NCBI GenBank assembly: GCA_030760725.1
Contig: JASWHV010000008.1
Coordinates: 28,802,720-28,866,719 of the forward strand
Reading direction: 5' to 3'
Source: Neostapfia colusana
Lineage: Eukaryota; Streptophyta; Magnoliopsida; Poales; Poaceae
Length of the DNA stretch: 64,000 bases
Below the pieces are notes generated by a model that ran no database searches, was not told the DNA's origin, and saw nothing but the letters and a program-made list of their open reading frames with translations. A program made the position numbers and the translations under genes. Shown here in pieces: positions 36,592-47,167 of the stretch; the first letter of the stretch is position 1, and each line of letters opens with the position of its first letter.

Positions 36592-37327
36592 AATCCATGG
36601 TACTGTTTCCTGTTTAAGAAAACCTCACAAGCTCCGGGCTAGGGACGAGTATCAACACTCGTACATGCTACAACTGCAAGCTGCCATGCAGGTAAGTTCA
36701 GATCAATGTACTCAACGTTTCTAATATATAAATGACATGTATAATAATTTACTTCATATTTGCAGGCTATGGCCACAGGACAACCCGTTGTCTTTCCTCA
36801 GTGGGCGCCGCCACCGATACAGCTACCACAGGGGCCGACGTCAGGAGCACAGGTACAAAATTTCTCATAATAGCTGCAACTAGTTAAATTTGCTCAAATT
36901 TAGTTGAATTTGATCAAACTTACTTAAACTTAGAGAAAACTAGTTAAACATCCTCAAACTGAGTAAAATATGGTACAACTTACTCAACTATAGTCAAATA
37001 TGACCAAACTTACTCAAACATAGCCAAAACTTTTTGAACTAGCTCAAACACAAACACTACTAGTCCATACTTCTCAAACTTAGTAAAATATGAGCAAACT
37101 TACTCAAACATAGCCAAATCTAGCTAACTTGCTCAATTTTAACTTGTAATGAGTTTATTTAATCATATACACATTTGTGAACTTCTAATTTGTCTACCTA
37201 TACATGTACATCATAGGGATCGGCAACACGGGCTCAGGAAACTCCATCCCCTCAGCAACCAGCGTTTGGACGAGCGCACGACGACTTCCTGGACTCCGGT
37301 GGCAGCGGTCGGGGTAGCGTAGGGTAG
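36592..37327 (+). pseudogene. CACTA E transposase C-terminal exons
   Basis: Three exons, 36592-36691, 36766-36852 and 37217-37327, with clean GT/AG borders and continuous frame, encode a Gln/Pro-rich tail (RARDEYQHSYMLQLQAAMQ, PVVFPQWAPPP) ending GSVG and TAG at 37325-37327. This resembles the coiled, Gln-rich C-terminus of En/Spm-type transposases. The catalytic and DNA-binding parts are missing. The frame is uninterrupted, as expected for a recent insertion. Confidence 0.6.
36880..37150 (+). repeat. Degenerate minisatellite in the CACTA E intron
   Basis: Roughly ten imperfect units of 20-25 bp built from CAAACTTACTCAAACATAGC-like sequence lie in the intron between the last two exons. Confidence 0.75.
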
Positions 37328-37454
37328 TGTGGCGTGCGTATAGTGTTTTTGTGCCTGCCTGTGATGTATGTTTTAATTGCCTGTGATCTGGCCATCGAGC
37401 CAGGGCTGGCCTCGAAGCCAGGGTAGGATTTTCTGTTTTTTTAAAAAAAATTGA

Positions 37455-37870
37455 AAAGCTTATTGACGACGGTTTCTGGTACTTGGCCGTCGTCAATAAG
37501 CCACTAGTATTGACGACGGCCAGGTACCAGAAACCGTCGTCAATAAGCAATTGTTATTGACGACGACCTAGTGTAAACCGTCGTCAATAAGCCACGGTTA
37601 CTGACGACGGTTTCCTGGCCGTCGTCAATAACAATATTGACGACAGCCTGATTTAGCTGTCGTCAATAAGTCTATTGACGACAGCTAGATTTAGCTGTTG
37701 TCAATAAATTTATTGACGACGGTTACCGTCGTCAATAAACTTATTGACGACTAATAATTGACGACAGCTCAAAACCGTCGTCTATAAGCTTTTACCGTCG
37801 TCAATAACTTATTGACGACGGTAGTGCCCTTATTGACGACGGTTTCCGGCCGTCGTCTATAGTCCCGATT
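37455..37870. repeat. Right subterminal array of CACTA E
   Basis: Inverted and direct copies of TTATTGACGACGG/CCGTCGTCAATAA similar to the left array, several decayed to GACGACAG or CTGTCGTC. Confidence 0.85.
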
Positions 37871-39734
37871 CCTGTAGTGGGTGCTCGGCTTTGGCTCAAA
37901 CTGGATCTGTAACGGCTCGAGATGGGGTCTCACCGTGCGCCCGGCGGTTCCCGCCATGATCGCTGCTCAAAAAGCTCAAAATTAGCTGTAACCACGAGGT
38001 TTCCAGCTAGGGTTGTGAAGGGGATCGGACCGCCGTTAAGCCTAGACCCTATGTGCACGAGTTGGTGATCTCTAAGTGCAAATTAAGCGCAAATTTGAGA
38101 AATCCTTACCAGAGGGTCCGTGGTCGTTCTCCGGAGGAAAAACTTCAAATTCTGTCACTGAGGATCACCGTTTGGGCTGAGCTCCGGGGAGAAGTACCGC
38201 GGTGGTACGGCGCACCTCTGAGCGTTGCTGCTTGAGCGTGAAACCCACGGTGGTGAGCTGCCCACAAGAGCCCGACGTCGATTTCCAACGTTTACCCCTC
38301 GGCTTCGGCGCTGATCCTCAGATTACGGCCAACAGCAGCCCCAAACGCCGGAGCTGAGCTGGGGAAACTCTTGCGCACACGCTGGCTCTCCTCTTTCGTG
38401 TTGCTAGCTCGGGCAGCCGGGGAACGACGCTGGCTCCCGATCGGGACGAACAGGTGCGGCGACGGCGGCTTGTTTGCTCGGGAGGAAAGAGAACAGGGGC
38501 TCGTGGGGCGGTTTTGTGGCCAACAGAGCACGGCGTAGGGGAGATAAGGGCGCGGGGGAACCGATGTTGAAGCAGCTCGGGAGCTGGCTGCATCGTCGCC
38601 TCGGTGGCGCGCGTGTGGGCGTCGGCCGTTCAGCGCCTTCGAGCGAAACAGGGAGCCGGTTTGAGTCTGAACAGAGGAAAATATTGCTTAAGTGCCAAGT
38701 CTTCCCCTCTCCTCAATGACAATTGGGTCCCACTCATCTCCTCTCCTAAATATCCAAATTTTGGCACATTGTAAACTTCAGCTATTAGGGATCCAAATTC
38801 AAAGGTCATTTCGCCATTTGACACTTTGTGCCACAGTTTCAAATTTAAATTCAAATTTGGGTGAATCTTACAAGTTCCTTTGATATTCATATCAAAGCCT
38901 CTCCAAATTTGCTCAAAACTTGGCTCCCTCATAATTTGGACCTGAGGAGTTCAAACATGTCCTCTGATCTTTGAGTTGGCTATTGCAAATACACTTTTTC
39001 AAGCAACAGTTTGAATTTTCTCTTTTGAAAATGCCCTTCTTCTTTTTGAAGTGCACCTCTTAATTCAAACTGAACTCCAGGTTTTATTGCACATGCCAAC
39101 ACTTTCAAAAGTTTTTATAAGTCCCATTTCTTGTATATAAACTCAACTTTATTCATAGCTCAAGTTTTCTATTTACAAGTTTTGGGACTTTTACATTGTA
39201 GAGATCAATTGTGGACGTAGCGATGATCTTGACTTTAGATTAAATCGATCAACAAGTGATCTGTCCACGAAAAAGCTTCAGCTCGAAAGGAATCGAAGAA
39301 CAGATGCAAAGAAAACGCGATGATGTCGTAAGGTAGTATTGGAGACCTACCTTACGTTCTTCTTGGTCTCGGGGTCCTTCTCCTAGCAAGACAGATCGTT
39401 GGGGCTCTCTTCCGGCGATTTCCCTCGACTGAACTCCGGCGAAGGGTTTATTTGGCGAGTTGGGGCTAGGGCTCTAAGTCGTAGACTCAGGAGTTGGAAA
39501 AGAAGTTCGTGGTTTCGGCCAAAGGTTCTGGGTTCTATTTATAATCGGGAGGAGAAGAGTCCTAATCTGATTGTATTTCAAATAAGAGTCCTATTCAAAT
39601 CGTCGTTGAATCTTAACAACTTATCTTTAGTTGATTTGGTGCGGTAACATTGTGGAATTCATGTCGGTTTCCTCCCGTACCGGTATTCCCACACGTACAG
39701 AAGCAAAAACCGCTCTAGAACTTGTTTCCTCCGC

Positions 39735-40360
39735 GGTGATGGGCTCCGGAAGCTCCACGTGTCCTGCGGGAACCCGGGCTCCCTTTTTCCGCAGAGACGA
39801 GCTCCGCAGAGACGAGACCTCCCTCTTCTTCAGAGGTGAGCTCCGCGTGCGCCACGTGTCTGGTGGGTCGGGACTTCCCCTCCCAACAGAGGCGAGCTCC
39901 GCGAATGCCACGTGTCAGTTTCCAGACCTCCCTTCTCTTCGGAGGTGAGCTCCGATATTGCCACGTGTCCTAGCTGCTCCAGACTTCCTTTCTCCTTGGA
40001 GGCGAACTCCGAGGTCGACACGTGTCCAATAGTGACGGACCTCCTGGAGGTGAGCTCCGGAGGTGACACGTGTCCGGTAGTGTCGGACCTCCCGGAGGTG
40101 AGCTCCGAGAGTGACACGTGTCCCGCGTGGCTGGTCCTCTCTTTTCCATGGTGACTAGCTCCGCAGTCGACACGTGTCCTGCGGGACTGGCCTCGCTTCT
40201 CCGTAGAGGCTAGCTCCAGGGGCAACACGTGTCCCATGGGGTCGAACCTCTCCCCCTTTTGCGGAGATGAGCTCCGAAGGCGCCACGTAGCCAGTTTAGC
40301 GGCGGACCTCTCCCCATTTGCGGAGATGAGCTCCGAAGGCGCCACGTGGCCAGCGGGCCG
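39735..40360. repeat. G-box/ABRE-like tandem array in the Gypsy C 5' LTR
   Basis: The same array, better preserved: CACGTGTC recurs at about 39758, 39850, 39908, 39961, 40019, 40064, 40113, 40168 and 40225, with related CACGTAGC and CACGTGGC units near 40281 and 40342. CACGTG is the plant G-box and CACGTGTC a typical ABA-response element core, so the LTR would offer many bZIP/bHLH sites next to its promoter. Confidence 0.82.
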
Positions 40361-40512
40361 CGGGAAGTGTCTTCGGCGCTCTTGGTGAACTGGATTTTGC
40401 TCTTTTAGCTATCTTTTTTTGATTCTTTCTCTGTTCCCACTTCTTTTAAAATGTTTTCTCTACATGAAACATGAATACATGCAGAAACCAAAAATGAGGG
40501 TGTCACACTGCT

Positions 40513-41580
40513 GCTCTATACTTCTGCAAAGGAAGAAGTTGTCAGCATGGTCCTGGTCGCTGAACGTCCAGAACCTGAGCGACCCCAAGCGCCAAGAAGA
40601 GAGCCTACGGCTGGTCGTGAATCTCAGAGCCTGGGTCTGGTAGGGGAGCCTGATGTAACTCCGACCTAGGATGCTCCCGGGTCCCAGCTTCTGGGAGCCG
40701 GGTACCCAGATCAAGAAGTTGTAGACCTCTTACCAATGGAAGAAAGTGTTCCGGACCCCGCCGGGAGAATCCGGACCACTCAGCGACCGGTCTACTACGT
40801 CAGTGAGGTCCTCCATGATGCCAAGACGCGGTATTCGGAGGTCCATAAGTTGCTCTACGCAGTGCTGGTAGTGTCAAGGAAGCTCCGCCACTACTTTCAA
40901 GCTCACAATGTGTCGGTAGTGACGACCTACCCACTGAAGGTGGTACTCCACAGCCCCAACGCAACAGGGAACATAGCAAAGTGGGCGGCTGAGCTGGCGG
41001 AGTTTGACCTCGACTTCTTACCGCGCCACGCCGTCAAGAGCCAGGTGTTGGCGGACTTCATGGCGGAATGGACCTCGAACCCATGCCGTCCAGGGGGTCA
41101 AGGCAACGGTGATCTGGAGCCCAGACCTCCGGTGCTCACCGGACCCCACTGGACACTCTACTTCGATGGTTCCTCGTGAAAGCAGGGAGCGGGAGCGGGG
41201 GTCCTGCTCATCTTACCAGTGGGGGAGCAGTTCAAATATATGGTGCACCTCCAATTCAAGGCTACAAACAACATGGCAGAATATGAAGCCCTCATGTTTG
41301 GGATGAGCACCGCCTATCTCTGGGCTTGCGGCAGATGCTAGTCAAAGGAGACTCTCAGCTTGTTATCAAATAGGTCAGGCACGAGTGCTCCTGTAATGAC
41401 CCTCAGCTAGCCGCATACCTGATTCATGTGCAGAAGATGGAGAAGGAATTCCATGCCTTGGAGTTGTGCCATATCCCCCGCGCCGACAATGCAGTAGCAG
41501 ACGACCTTTCCACGAAAGCCTCTACACGGGCAACAGTCCCCGAAGGTGTGTTTGAAAGGAAGCTACAGCGTCCAACAGCC
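40513..41580 (+). pseudogene. Gypsy B RNase H and second (archaeal-type) RNase H
   Basis: Right of Gypsy C the frame resumes with LLYTSAKEEVVS, then a retroviral-type RNase H remnant (RPVYYVSEVLHDAKTRYSE, 40736 onward). It is followed by a second domain (WTLYFDGSS, TNNMAEYEALMFGM, ADDLSTKAS) at 41150-41520. The second domain is the archaeal-type RNase H that Tat-lineage elements carry in addition to the normal one. Stops at 41177-41179 and near 41340 disable it. Confidence 0.8.
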
Positions 41581-42813
41581 TAGCCCACTGAACCAGGCGA
41601 AGGGGGCGAGTCCAGCACCTCGAAGTTGGCAGTCCCGGCGGCCCTGCAACCATGGCACCCGCCAAGGATAGTATGCGTTACTAGGGACTCCGTGCAGCCC
41701 AGCGCCCAAGATCCAAATGCTCAGGCAGGAACCGATGCATGGATGACGGAGATCCGGACCTACTTGAAGGAAAATATCCTTCCTGATGAACATGTATCCG
41801 CTGAATGGATTGTTCGTATGGCTAAAAGATACACGCTGGTGGATGGGGATCTCTACCGGCACGGTGCGAACAGCGTTCTATTGCGGTGCATAACCCGCGA
41901 ATAGGGCTGCGAGCTACTCGCAGAGATCCATGGAGGTGAGTGCAGCAACCACGCTTCGTCCCGCACGCTGGTCGGTAAAGTCTTTCGGCATGGCTTCTAC
42001 TAGCTGACAGCTCTCCTGGATGCCGTCGAGCTGGTCAAGAGATGCAAGGTGTGTCAGTTCTGTGCTAAGAAGATCCACACACCAGCGCAGACGCTGCAGA
42101 TGATCCTGCCCTCATGGCCATTTGCAGTATGGGGACTGGATATCCTGGGGCCGTTCCCCAGGGCCGTCGGAGGATACCAGTACATCTACGCCGCTGTAGA
42201 AAAGTTCACCAAGTGGCCGGAAGAAACCCCGATAGTCACAATAACCAACCAGTCTGCAGTAAAATTCATCAAGTCAATAATCTGCAGGTTTGGGGTCTCG
42301 AACAGGATCATTACTGACAGCGGGACTCAGTTCACCAGTGCAGCATTCCAAGGATACTTCGAAGACCTTGGTATCCAGGTCTGTTATGCGTCCGTTGCCC
42401 ACCTAGAGAGCAACAGCCAAGTCGAGAGAGCCAATGTTGAGATACTTAGGGACCTCAGGACACGTACCTATGCTGACCTGGAAAAGCATGGTGCCAACTG
42501 GATTGAGGAGCTTTCGTGCGCACTATGGGCTAGCCGGACATCACCAAGTCGAGCCACAGGGGAGACTCCCTTTTTCCTGGTCTACGGAGCTGAGGCTGTC
42601 CTCCCTCCGGAGGTCACCTTGGGCTCCCCTCGTGTTAAGGCATACGATGAAGCCACACAAGACCAGGCCCGGCGTGAAGATCTCGAGCTCGTCGATGAGC
42701 ACCGATGGCAGGCTGCAATCCGGAACGCGTGGTACCGCCAGGCGCTCCGACGCTATCACCAGCGGTCCGTAAGGAGCAGAGAATTGCAGGTTGGTGATCT
42801 CATGCTCCGATGA
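41581..42813 (+). pseudogene. Gypsy B integrase; catalytic core open
   Basis: The N-terminal part (41626-41904) ends at a TAG. HHCC residues follow around 41990-42060 (CKVCQFC). From 42049 to 42813 there is a single 254-codon frame with the whole catalytic core: Asp at 42139 (LDILGPF), Asp at 42316 (ITDSGTQF) and Glu at 42424 (SQVERAN). The last two are separated by 35 residues, as in D,D(35)E integrases. There is no chromodomain, as expected for Tat elements. The core is intact, but the upstream stops and the split RT make the element inactive. Confidence 0.85.
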
Positions 42814-43674
42814 ATACTTACTCGAGAGGGATCTAACAAGCTTTCCCCCCATTGGGAAGGACCCTTCTGGGTGATGCAAGTATGCTGACCAGGATGCATC
42901 CGCCTGGCGATGGAGGATGGCGACCCAGTCCCAAACCCCTGGAACATTGAGCACCTTTGCAAGTTTTACCCATAGCTTAGGGTAAGGTGCTTTTCCTTGT
43001 AAAAGGACCACATGAACTAGGACCGATGCCTCGATAGCCAAACTTTGGGGGCTCGGCTGCTCTTATTACTCCGGGATAAGTCATTCGGACCTTTGTACGA
43101 CCTAACTCCTCCTATGTACCGCCATTAAAAAAGGGAACGATAGCATCCCTTTCGAGCTCGCATGTATTTTTTCCACACATCTCAATGTTACATATTTGTA
43201 TTTCTCTGCCTCGCTCTTGGCCAAGGTTGTGCAGCAAGGAGGAAACGTCAGAGGCACCTGTAATTGTCTCTGGACCCCCCTGGGTTACCTTCCTAGTCGG
43301 GTCCGGTACTTCCAATGTAATGTTCCCCCCCTCCCGGAGCGCCAGCCCACAGGGTACCCAGGGTATGTAGCCCGCGTAGCTTGCCTTATGCCTGAGTGCG
43401 CATGCCCCTGCCCTGTCAAAGCAGCACCCAGGTGCTGGGAGCCCCGGATAGGACTCCGATCCGAGAGGTTAGAACCACAACCTTCCGAGGGGGCCGCTCA
43501 CAGACCCCCAGGGCCGGAGTCTCCCGAGGGGTCCAAAGCTAATGTCCTGCCAGGGGGCCATCACAACTAGTCAAGACAAGCAAGACGAATGGCCAGTAAA
43601 AAGTCTTTCATTCATCACGGGAATACAAGGTAAAATGCAAAAGATAAAGGAAAATATACAAGAGCCGGCCCCAC
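42814..43674. other. Gypsy B spacer between integrase and the antisense ORF
   Basis: The first 160 bp still look like the C-terminal end of integrase in broken frames. The rest (about 42980-43674) is GC-rich untranslated spacer. I recognise no domain. It would include the 3' end of the antisense transcript. Confidence 0.6.
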
Positions 43675-46634
43675 CTAGGACTCGCCTGTGTTATGCCTAA
43701 ACCGCCCGGTGACGAGGGGTCCTAGGTCCTCGACCGAAGACCGGGCTGCCATCTCCCTCGCAGCGACGGGACCTTGGATCACTGGCTCCAGGGAGACATT
43801 GGGGTCCCAGCTTTGGAAGCAGGTCAACACATGTGTCGCCACTTCCTTAGCCAGGGCTTTTCCCTCCGTCTCCAGCAGGTCGACGATGACGTCTTCTAAC
43901 GCTGTCATCTTCGAGCCTGTAGAGTCAAGCGCAGGAAGCACTTGGCCCATCTCTTGCGAAGGCTCGCCAACGCGCAACGGGCTGAAGCCGAAGGGCACCA
44001 GAGCAGACTCAGCACGTCCCAAGAAGTCCCGGACATGCTGGACCTCTGTCGTACACGAAGCCCGGAGCTCCTGAAGCTCGCGCCGAGTTGCTGCCAGGGC
44101 TGCTGCATCGCACTCAGAGGGTCTCCTCTCCTTGGCTGCCAACATCGCCGCCCGAGCATCAAACTCACAGGCACGGCGCTGCAGCCCCTCCTCACGGAGC
44201 GAGATGTCGAGCTCTGGAGCCCGGAGGTCTTGGCGCTCCTTCACCTGCCTCTCCCGCTCCTTGTTCAAAGAAGCCTGCAGGCGGTCCAAGTCATCGGCCC
44301 GAGACTTCAGCTCGGCTTGCTTCCTCTGAAAGCGCGATGAAGCCTCCGCCTCCTTCGGCATTAGATCGTGCTCGCGCTCGCCTATGGCGGCCTCACGACG
44401 AGTCAGCACTAGCCGCAGCTTCTCTAGGGAGGCAAGACGACTGTCGGCTCTCTGGAGGGCCTCCTTGGCTTCTGCCCAGAGCTTCTTGGACTGCTCGTCC
44501 AGCCGATCGACCAGATCCCGCTGCCGGTTGGTCAGCTCTTGCTCCTCTCGAAGACGAGCCTCTTTCACCTCCAACCTCCTCTATGTCTCCCTGGTCCGAA
44601 GCTTGAGCAGATTTTCCCAGCCAATGAGGTGTTCCTCCTCCTCCTGAATGGCTTCTTGCTCCTGTTCCAGTGACAGCTGAACCCGATGGAGACTTGCTTG
44701 AGCCAAAGCCACGGCCTGAAACAAAGGTACCCGATCGACGCGTGCTGGGGCCTCCGGGGCATCATCTTCCAGAGTAGGCACGGGGATGCAGGGCCCCAGG
44801 GAGGTTTCGGCCCATCCCTCGGAAGAGGGCAGGTGAGCTCCTGGCCTGGGAACGCTATCCTCTGGTATGGGGGCTGCGTATCTGACGCGCCTTCATCAGC
44901 CGCAGGAGTGGGCTCGACGTCATGAGCTGGTGGAGCCTCATCAGCTACGGTCGGCTCCGAATCAGGCACCGGAGCCAGGCCTGATGGGAAGTCTTGGCTG
45001 GAGTCCCTTACGTCGGGGGCCGTCGAAGGAACATCTACAGAAGAGGTAGGAGGCGTGGACGTCATTGGTACGGACGGGTCCGCCTCCTGACCTGGAGCAG
45101 TTCCATAAGCCACCGGCGGACCATTAGGCACCGCGGGCGCTGGAGCGCTCCAAGAAGCTCCCGCGGACGGAGCCCTGTGTAGAAGACAGAGGTTAGCAGA
45201 CAACCTCAAAGCATAAAAAAACAGGACAAGCAGTGGAGGGAGGCCTTGGATGACCTACCTAGGGCCGGCGAAGTACCAAGAAGCGGTTCGGAGACGCTTA
45301 TTCGGGCCTCTAGAGCCACCAGAACCTCCAGCAGCAACTGACCTCTTCACCGGCAGAGGAGGCGTTAGAGCTGTAGGAGCACCTCCTATGGGTGCGGATG
45401 CAGGACCGGCCACACCGCTTCCGGTCGCACCCTCCAGTACAGCCACGGGTGCACTTGGGGCCGCTGCAGACATCGCAGGACCAGGTGCGGAGACAGAGAT
45501 CCCGTCCGTGTGAGTCAACCTCCGCTTCTTCCTGGGAGAGCTAGGCTGGGGGGTCACGAGTGCTTTTCCCTTCCCCTTGTCCAGGATTGTGGCGGAGGAA
45601 ATCGAAGCAGCCAGGACCGGGTCAGAAGCGGCAGCACTTCCACCACTCGCTCCAGTCACCCCGGGGATCGTTATCCCACGGGAAGCATCGCCGACCTGCC
45701 AAGGAGCGACGTCGATGTCATCCAGTGTCGGCATTGTCCTTAGAAGCTGTGATCTCAGCCCCTGGTCCATGAAGATGGGCAGGCACGATGCCGGAGGGAT
45801 AATGAGGTCGTTGAAGATTGGGCCAACCCCAACGTCGGCGCATATTGTCCCCAACAAAGTGTCCAGGAGCTCCACCTTCAGGTTGGTCCCGGGACCACGC
45901 TCCAGGCGAGTGGAGTTGTTGTCGCCAGTGTACATCCAAGCCGTGCGGCAACGGCGGTGGATGGGAGCGATGCGCCGGCCCAGGAAGTCGGCCAACACCA
46001 TCACCGAGGACAGCCCATGGTCTGCCAGGAGCTTAATCCTCGCCAACACCGAGGAATAGATGCTGTCAAGGTGCGGTGCCTCCTCCGAGTCAGTTCACAT
46101 GGTCGAAGGAGTAGAAGTCGGTAGATCCAGCCGGTCGTAGACATCAGTCCTCATGATGATCCAGTCTTCCCTCCAGTGCTCCCACTTGCTAGAAGAGAAG
46201 GGAGAGATGTACGTTTTCGTGGATCTGGTGCGGTGCTGGAAGTAGTAGGCACCTAGGAAGCTCGAGCTTCTTCCCGACGATCGAAGAACGAAGAATGCCC
46301 GGAACAGCCGCACCGACGGCCGCACCCCCACGAACATCTCGCAAAGGTGGACGAAAATCAATACCAGCACGAGGGAGTGCGGCGTCAAGTGCTGAAGCTA
46401 GAGCCCATAGGACTCCAGCAGAGTCAAGAAGAAGGAAGAGGTAGGAAAGGCGAGCCCCGCCAGTATGTACCTGAGGAAGACGACGACCTCGCCGGGCTCA
46501 ATGTCTACGAGTGGGAGGGATCCGCAGCGAACCCTCCCATCGTGCGGAGGTGCTTTCTAGCCAATCAAGCGCCTCACGCGCCTCACGTCGGTAGCACTCT
46601 TGAGACGAGACTCATGGAGGTTCGACGCCATTAG
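43675..46634 (-). pseudogene. Antisense ORF of Gypsy B: 'putative gypsy-type transposon' domain plus coiled coil, with an intron
   Basis: Read leftward from the ATG at 46632-46634, the protein has an N-terminal domain (VVVFLRYILAGLAFPTSSFF, HLCEMFVGVRPSVRLFRAFF, AYYFQHRT). This resembles the plant Transposase_28 (PF04195, putative gypsy-type transposon) family. A middle region follows at 46049-45259, then an intron at 45258-45175 (minus-strand GTAGGT...TCTACACAG) and a long Glu/Arg/Leu coiled coil at about 44800-43980. Stops near 46560, 46396 and 46095 and frame changes near 44780 and 44577 break it. Tat-lineage elements often carry an antisense ORF between integrase and 3' LTR; its function is unknown. 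The domain name is from memory of the family, not a search. Confidence 0.65.
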
Positions 46635-47167
46635 AACAGAAGGAGAAGGCAAGAAGATGAAGTGCAAGAAAACAGATGGAGGAGAGGACTCCTGCTAGCA
46701 GCGGAGGGCCTCTTTATTTGCCCCAGATTCCTCGGGGACCGCCAAATCATGGTGTGCCCGAAATAATTGTGCCCCCATCGACCGAACCGTCGAGAGCAGA
46801 GGTACTGGGCCCGCTCGACAGGCAGTATGAGCAAAGGGCAACACGGTCGATGCAACCGATAAAGCCTAACAAGAGGAAGAACAGGGGTCGTGCAGGGAAC
46901 TGACGTAGACGATGCAATAGTTGTACGTAACGTGCACCCCCATGACTCTACGACAATGAAGAAGCACCTATCCATGACGACAGAGAAGTCTCTTTGACCA
47001 AGGACAAGCAAGTCTTCGTCTCCAAAGAACGGCCGCTCGCCCACTATGCGGGAATCACGCCGATGCTTCTATTCCCAAAAAACTGTAAGTTCAAAACCAC
47101 CACGCGGAAGAAATAGGGGCCCCACCTGTGGGCTCAATACCTCCCCCAAGATGGGCCCTAGGGCCAC
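46635..47167. other. Gypsy B spacer upstream of the antisense ORF, up to the 3' LTR
   Basis: Non-coding. It would hold the promoter and 5' UTR of the antisense ORF and the plus-strand polypurine tract. A convincing pure purine tract next to the LTR at 47168 is not visible; the last bases are GGGCCCTAGGGCCAC. Confidence 0.5.

Larger units (their letters stand above)
35593..37879 (+). mobile_element. CACTA element E (2287 bp), non-autonomous, TSD GGT
   Basis: Termini are CACTACAGGAAAAACG and GATTCCTGTAGTG, with GGT at 35590-35592 and 37880-37882. Comparison with the other LTR of D shows the empty site. Both ends have arrays of TTATTGACGACGG and its complement. The interior has a GC-rich first-exon-like block (36130-36368), a spliced C-terminal transposase remnant (36592-37327) and a minisatellite-like intron. 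It lacks the catalytic transposase region, so it depends on another CACTA for movement. It is the innermost and last insertion. Confidence 0.92.
22580..39195 (-). mobile_element. Ty3/Gypsy retrotransposon D (Tekay-like chromovirus), perfect TSD TTGTA
   Basis: LTR ends TGAGA(G/A)GGC and GGGACTTTTACA. TTGTA lies at 22575-22579 and 39196-39200. Minus-strand element: primer site TGGTATCAGAGCC at 32768-32780, gag-pol 31263-26770, PPT at 26701-26720 and a chromodomain at the integrase end. LTRs are 4121 and (without CACTA E) about 4122 bp and differ little by eye. It is the youngest LTR element in the nest and the best preserved. Its LTR and leader resemble those of Gypsy A, so the two are sister families. 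Confidence 0.93.
32784..39195 (-). repeat. 5' LTR of Gypsy D, containing CACTA element E
   Basis: Pieces 32784-35592 and 37880-39195 are colinear with 22580-26700. CACTA E sits between them with its GGT duplication. Confidence 0.93.
12687..40507 (-). mobile_element. Ty3/Gypsy retrotransposon C (chromovirus, RIRE3/Tekay-like), TSD CTGTT/CTGCT
   Basis: LTR ends are TGTGACGCCCTC and GAGGGTGTCACA (a good inverted pair). The flanks are CTGTT (12682-12686) and CTGCT (40508-40512), a target duplication with one change. It lies on the minus strand: primer site at 20753-20765 next to the right-hand (5') LTR, gag near 20.2-19 kb, then protease, RT, RNase H, integrase and a chromodomain ending at about 15842, with the PPT (AAGGGGGGTAGATT) before the left-hand LTR. 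LTRs are about 3.1 kb. Gypsy D is inserted in its 5' LTR. Removing C rejoins the pol frame of B. Confidence 0.9.
20769..40507 (-). repeat. 5' LTR of Gypsy C, split by Gypsy D
   Basis: Pieces 20769-22579 and 39196-40507 together match the other LTR. The target duplication TTGTA of Gypsy D marks the split. Confidence 0.92.

Noticed and set aside
35620..37870. Regularly repeated TTATTGACGACGG units resembling a CRISPR array
   Set aside because: This is eukaryotic DNA; repeats occur in both orientations, spacing is irregular, and they sit inside CACTA termini with a TSD.
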